A stretch of 32,465 bases of DNA from Candidatus Peribacter sp. (lineage in GTDB: Bacteria > Patescibacteriota > Gracilibacteria > Peribacterales > Peribacteraceae): NCBI GenBank assembly GCA_030647195.1, contig JAUSKD010000037.1, positions 1 to 32,465 of the forward strand. Reading direction: 5' to 3'. The position numbers were made by a program, and so were the translations under genes. The notes beneath the pieces were generated by a model. The model saw only the letters and a list, made by a program, of their open reading frames with translations, ran no database searches and had not been told where the DNA came from. This document shows, one piece after another, positions 30,664 to 32,465 of the stretch (positions are counted from its first letter, which is position 1; the number at the start of each line of letters is the position of its first letter).

Positions 30664-30691
30664 TTGCCCTGGTTTGGAAGAGGGTTATCAT
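30664..30691 (+). promoter_or_regulatory. Promoter of the small-protein/retropepsin pair, leaderless geometry
   Basis: TTGCCC (30664-30669), 16-bp spacer, TATCAT (30686-30691), then six bases to ATG 30698. Confidence 0.55.
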
Positions 30692-30697
30692 GCATTC

Positions 30698-30883
30698 ATG
30701 ATCTTCAGTAGAAAAAATGCTGGCAAGTGGGTTGCAAGCAAAGGGAGTCGCATTATTGCGACAGACTCTAAGTTGCAGAAGCTTGTGGATAAAATGGATG
30801 TTCGAGCAGATAAGGCGAGCATTCGTTTTGATCTCGTTCCACCGCACTCTTGTTTCGCTGGATTTTGTGGAATTTCCTTATGA
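30698..30883 (+). CDS. Small protein resembling DUF5678-type domain (61 aa)
   Basis: MIFSRKNAGKWVASKGSRII then ATDSKLQKLVDKMDVRADKA: a KWVA strand, a turn, a strand with ATD, and a helix. This pattern recalls short DUF5678-like proteins, which, as I recall, often precede small aspartyl-protease genes. The downstream gene here is such a protease-like gene, overlapping by 17 bases. The start is fixed by TATCAT six bases before ATG 30698. Role unknown; a partner, antitoxin-like or substrate function would all be speculation. Confidence 0.68.
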   Translation: MIFSRKNAGKWVASKGSRIIATDSKLQKLVDKMDVRADKASIRFDLVPPHSCFAGFCGISL

Positions 30884-31313
30884 GAGATTTGAAGGCAGGT
30901 CAGGTAAGGTAGTCCATCGACCCTGTCTGCCGATTACTTTTTCGTATCGAGGCAAGAGCATCTCTATCGGAAGTGCATTGGTCGATACTGGATCGGATTT
31001 TACAATCTTGCCACTCGAAATCGCTCATGTGCTAGAAATTGAATTGGATGATAGTCAGACGATTCGAGTTGACTGTGCAGGTGGCGGTGTATTTACAGCA
31101 ATGCCATCTCAAAACAAAATCGGTTATTTAATCTCTGTCAAAGGATATCGGCCCATTGCCTGGACCGGAACAGTATTCTTCGCAGAGAATGAGCCAATCA
31201 TCCTTCTGGGCCATCATGAATGTTTAGAAAAATTCGATCTTACTTTTCAGGGTCCCGAGAAATCGCTTGGCTTGCTGCCAAGATGTAATGAGATGGTGCA
31301 AACACGCAGATAG
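30867..31313 (+). CDS. Retropepsin-like aspartic protease domain protein
   Basis: About 148 aa. ALVDTGSDFTILPLEIAHVL has the D-T-G-S catalytic motif followed by the hydrophobic psi-loop. Later VFFAENEPIILLGHHECLEK corresponds to the second conserved ILG block and FDLTFQGPEKSLGLLPR to the end of the fold, as in single-domain retropepsin-like proteins that act as dimers. GTG 30867 is chosen because FPYERF is the usual first strand; the frame is open upstream to 30717 but that part is a shadow of the preceding gene. The stop overlaps a 24-bp dyad. Confidence 0.78.
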   Translation: MEFPYERFEGRSGKVVHRPCLPITFSYRGKSISIGSALVDTGSDFTILPLEIAHVLEIELDDSQTIRVDCAGGGVFTAMPSQNKIGYLISVKGYRPIAWTGTVFFAENEPIILLGHHECLEKFDLTFQGPEKSLGLLPRCNEMVQTRR

Positions 31314-31335
31314 TATGTGCAATTTTGCACATACT
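31312..31335. terminator. Perfect 11-bp dyad at the end of the protease-like gene
   Basis: AGTATGTGCAA (31312-31322), TT, TTGCACATACT (31325-31335). Most likely a hairpin with 10 paired bases and loop ATTT that terminates the plus-strand pair; it overlaps the stop codon (31311-31313). No long T-run follows. Together with the xer gene end at 31426 it may act on both strands. Confidence 0.6.
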
Positions 31336-31425
31336 GCTGACAATATGAACAAAGGCCTATTAACGCAAAATCACCATTATCCCGTTAAAACGATGAAAAT
31401 TCGGATCAAATTAACGGTATTTCTC

Positions 31426-32352
31426 TTATTTTCCATGAAACTTCTTATGTACTTCCTTCAATTGTGGGTTGGTCACATGGGTATAGATCTGGGTCGTTGA
31501 GAGGTCTTTATGACCGAGAAGCTCCTGAACAGAACGGAGGTCTGCGCCATTCCTAAGGAGGTCTGTGGCGAATGAATGACGCAACGTGTGTGGTGAAGGA
31601 TTCGAGAGTATTCCGGCCTGACTGGCATATCGCTTCACGATGCGGTAGATCATATTTGCGGATATCCGGAATTGCTCACCGGGAGGCATCTCAAACGTGG
31701 CCTGCTGTAGATGTGCAATAAAGAGGGGAGCTAGATGGTCTAGTCTTGATTCGAGATATTCCTGCAATGCGGCACAGGCGGCGTCAGAGAGAAAAACTAC
31801 ACGCACTTTACCGCGCTTTCCGCGAACGCTGATTTCCTGCGTCTTAAAATTGAGTTCGGTACGATTAATAGAGCGCAGCTCTGCAAGACGCATGCCGGTA
31901 GAGAAGAAGAGCTCCAGAATCGCCTTATCTCGTTTACCCTCGCGGGTATTTGTATTAGGAGAAGAGAGGAGGAGTGCGAGGTCATCTGCGAAGAGCACCT
32001 TTACCTTTCGCTGCTCCTCTTTGAAGCGCTGGATGCGATCAGGAGGAAGCACGTCCATTTCTTCTTCTTGAATGAGATAACGCAGGAAAGCACGTAGTAT
32101 TGTCAAATGATGATTCTTTGTACGGATAGAGAGTTCGCGCCCATTACGCGCCCGAAATGAGTGAAGCGCTGTCTTATAGATGCGAATCGTCTGCTTACTG
32201 AAGAGGAGGGGACTTTCGATTTGGGAAAGTTTCAACAGGAGATCAAGGGACTGCCGGTAGGACCGAATCGTGAGGGGAGACTTGTTCTGCTCCGCCTGAA
32301 GAAAAGTAAGGTAGCGATCAATGGCCTGTGCAAGTGTCGTCGGATGGCTCAT
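31426..32352 (-). CDS. Xer-type tyrosine recombinase
   Basis: A 308-aa site-specific recombinase. An N-terminal SAM-like core-binding domain spans about 1-100. The catalytic domain has R155 (STGMRLAEL), K179 in VRGKRGKV, H255-x2-R258 (HTLRHSFATD), H281 (LLGHKDLSTTQ) and nucleophile Y290 (IYTHV). Length and the short C-terminus match XerC, XerD or XerH rather than phage integrases. Only one Xer gene is visible here; a second may lie elsewhere. A dif-like inverted repeat lies 34 bases upstream of ATG 32352, and a candidate promoter (TTGATT-17-TTATCT on the minus strand) overlaps it, so expression could be influenced by Xer binding. Confidence 0.93.
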   Translation of the reverse strand: MSHPTTLAQAIDRYLTFLQAEQNKSPLTIRSYRQSLDLLLKLSQIESPLLFSKQTIRIYKTALHSFRARNGRELSIRTKNHHLTILRAFLRYLIQEEEMDVLPPDRIQRFKEEQRKVKVLFADDLALLLSSPNTNTREGKRDKAILELFFSTGMRLAELRSINRTELNFKTQEISVRGKRGKVRVVFLSDAACAALQEYLESRLDHLAPLFIAHLQQATFEMPPGEQFRISANMIYRIVKRYASQAGILSNPSPHTLRHSFATDLLRNGADLRSVQELLGHKDLSTTQIYTHVTNPQLKEVHKKFHGK

Positions 32353-32386
32353 CGAGCGGGGGAGAGGGGTTTTCCACAGTACTTCC

Positions 32387-32416
32387 TATTCAAGATAATG
32401 CATTTTATCTTGAATA
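32387..32416. other. dif-like site (perfect 12-6-12 inverted repeat) next to the Xer gene
   Basis: TATTCAAGATAA (32387-32398), central hexamer TGCATT (32399-32404), TTATCTTGAATA (32405-32416). The arms are perfectly complementary. The inner bases ATAA-N6-TTAT match the known architecture of bacterial dif (11-6-11 with ATAA...TTAT flanking a six-base crossover region). It lies 34 bp upstream of the recombinase start. A second, imperfectly spaced repeat (ATGATC at 32434-32439, GATCAT at 32449-32454) follows. Confidence 0.7.
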
Positions 32417-32465
32417 ATCAATTGACAGACCAAATGATCTGATTTTGTGATCATAGAGCCAGGAA

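Overview
The window reads as chromosomal DNA of a bacterium using the standard code (TGA ends tyrS and other genes). GC content looks moderate to high through most of it, with lower-GC patches. Dense small hypothetical genes, few Shine-Dalgarno sites, many -10-like boxes only 6-10 nt before start codons, an Ig-repeat FecR protein, a GspE/PilB-type ATPase and abundant short membrane proteins suggest a Patescibacteria/CPR lineage, perhaps near Peribacteria/Peregrinibacteria. That placement is inference from gene style; no rRNA or tRNA gene was found to settle it.

Layout. 1-7.0 kb: a penicillin-binding protein transpeptidase running off the left edge (-), a short GspE/PilB-type ATPase (+), a membrane-anchored FecR/Ig-like protein (+), then a convergent operon of RluA-type pseudouridine synthase and nitroreductase (-). 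7.4-15.1 kb: tyrosyl-tRNA synthetase coupled to a low-GC membrane protein, an HNH-like protein, several small proteins, malic enzyme, a CPBP intramembrane protease, and a lysine-rich protein fused to an EF-Tu-like barrel. 15.1-18.0 kb: a structured intergenic region, a large PMT/GT39-like membrane protein and a phosphoribosyltransferase-fold protein. 18.0-18.6 kb: a REP-associated tyrosine transposase (RAYT) between two ~80-bp REP-type repeats. 18.7-23.0 kb: small conserved proteins, TspO, a C2HC zinc-finger-like protein with a structured leader, and a homocysteine S-methyltransferase.

23.0-30.1 kb is an accessory, defence-like island. It holds a Panacea-domain antitoxin with RelE/HigB-like toxin flanked by copies of the preceding gene's 3' end and REP fragments, two adjacent PD-(D/E)XK-like nucleases, an AT-rich unrecognised gene pair (25.8-27.1 kb), and a 1004-aa type IIG restriction-modification enzyme. 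30.2-32.5 kb has a small membrane protein, a small protein/retropepsin-like pair and a Xer-type tyrosine recombinase. The recombinase gene lies 34 bp from a perfect 12-6-12 inverted repeat with the architecture of a dif site.

Most notable: (1) the Xer gene beside its own dif-like site; (2) recurrent leaderless or near-leaderless promoter geometry; (3) tandem 9-bp GGTAAGGAA arrays in at least four intergenic spots; (4) the island with an uncharacterised AT-rich gene pair between nucleases and a type IIG enzyme; (5) structured intergenic regions at 9.3, 15.1-15.4 and 20.9 kb that may be RNAs or leaders.
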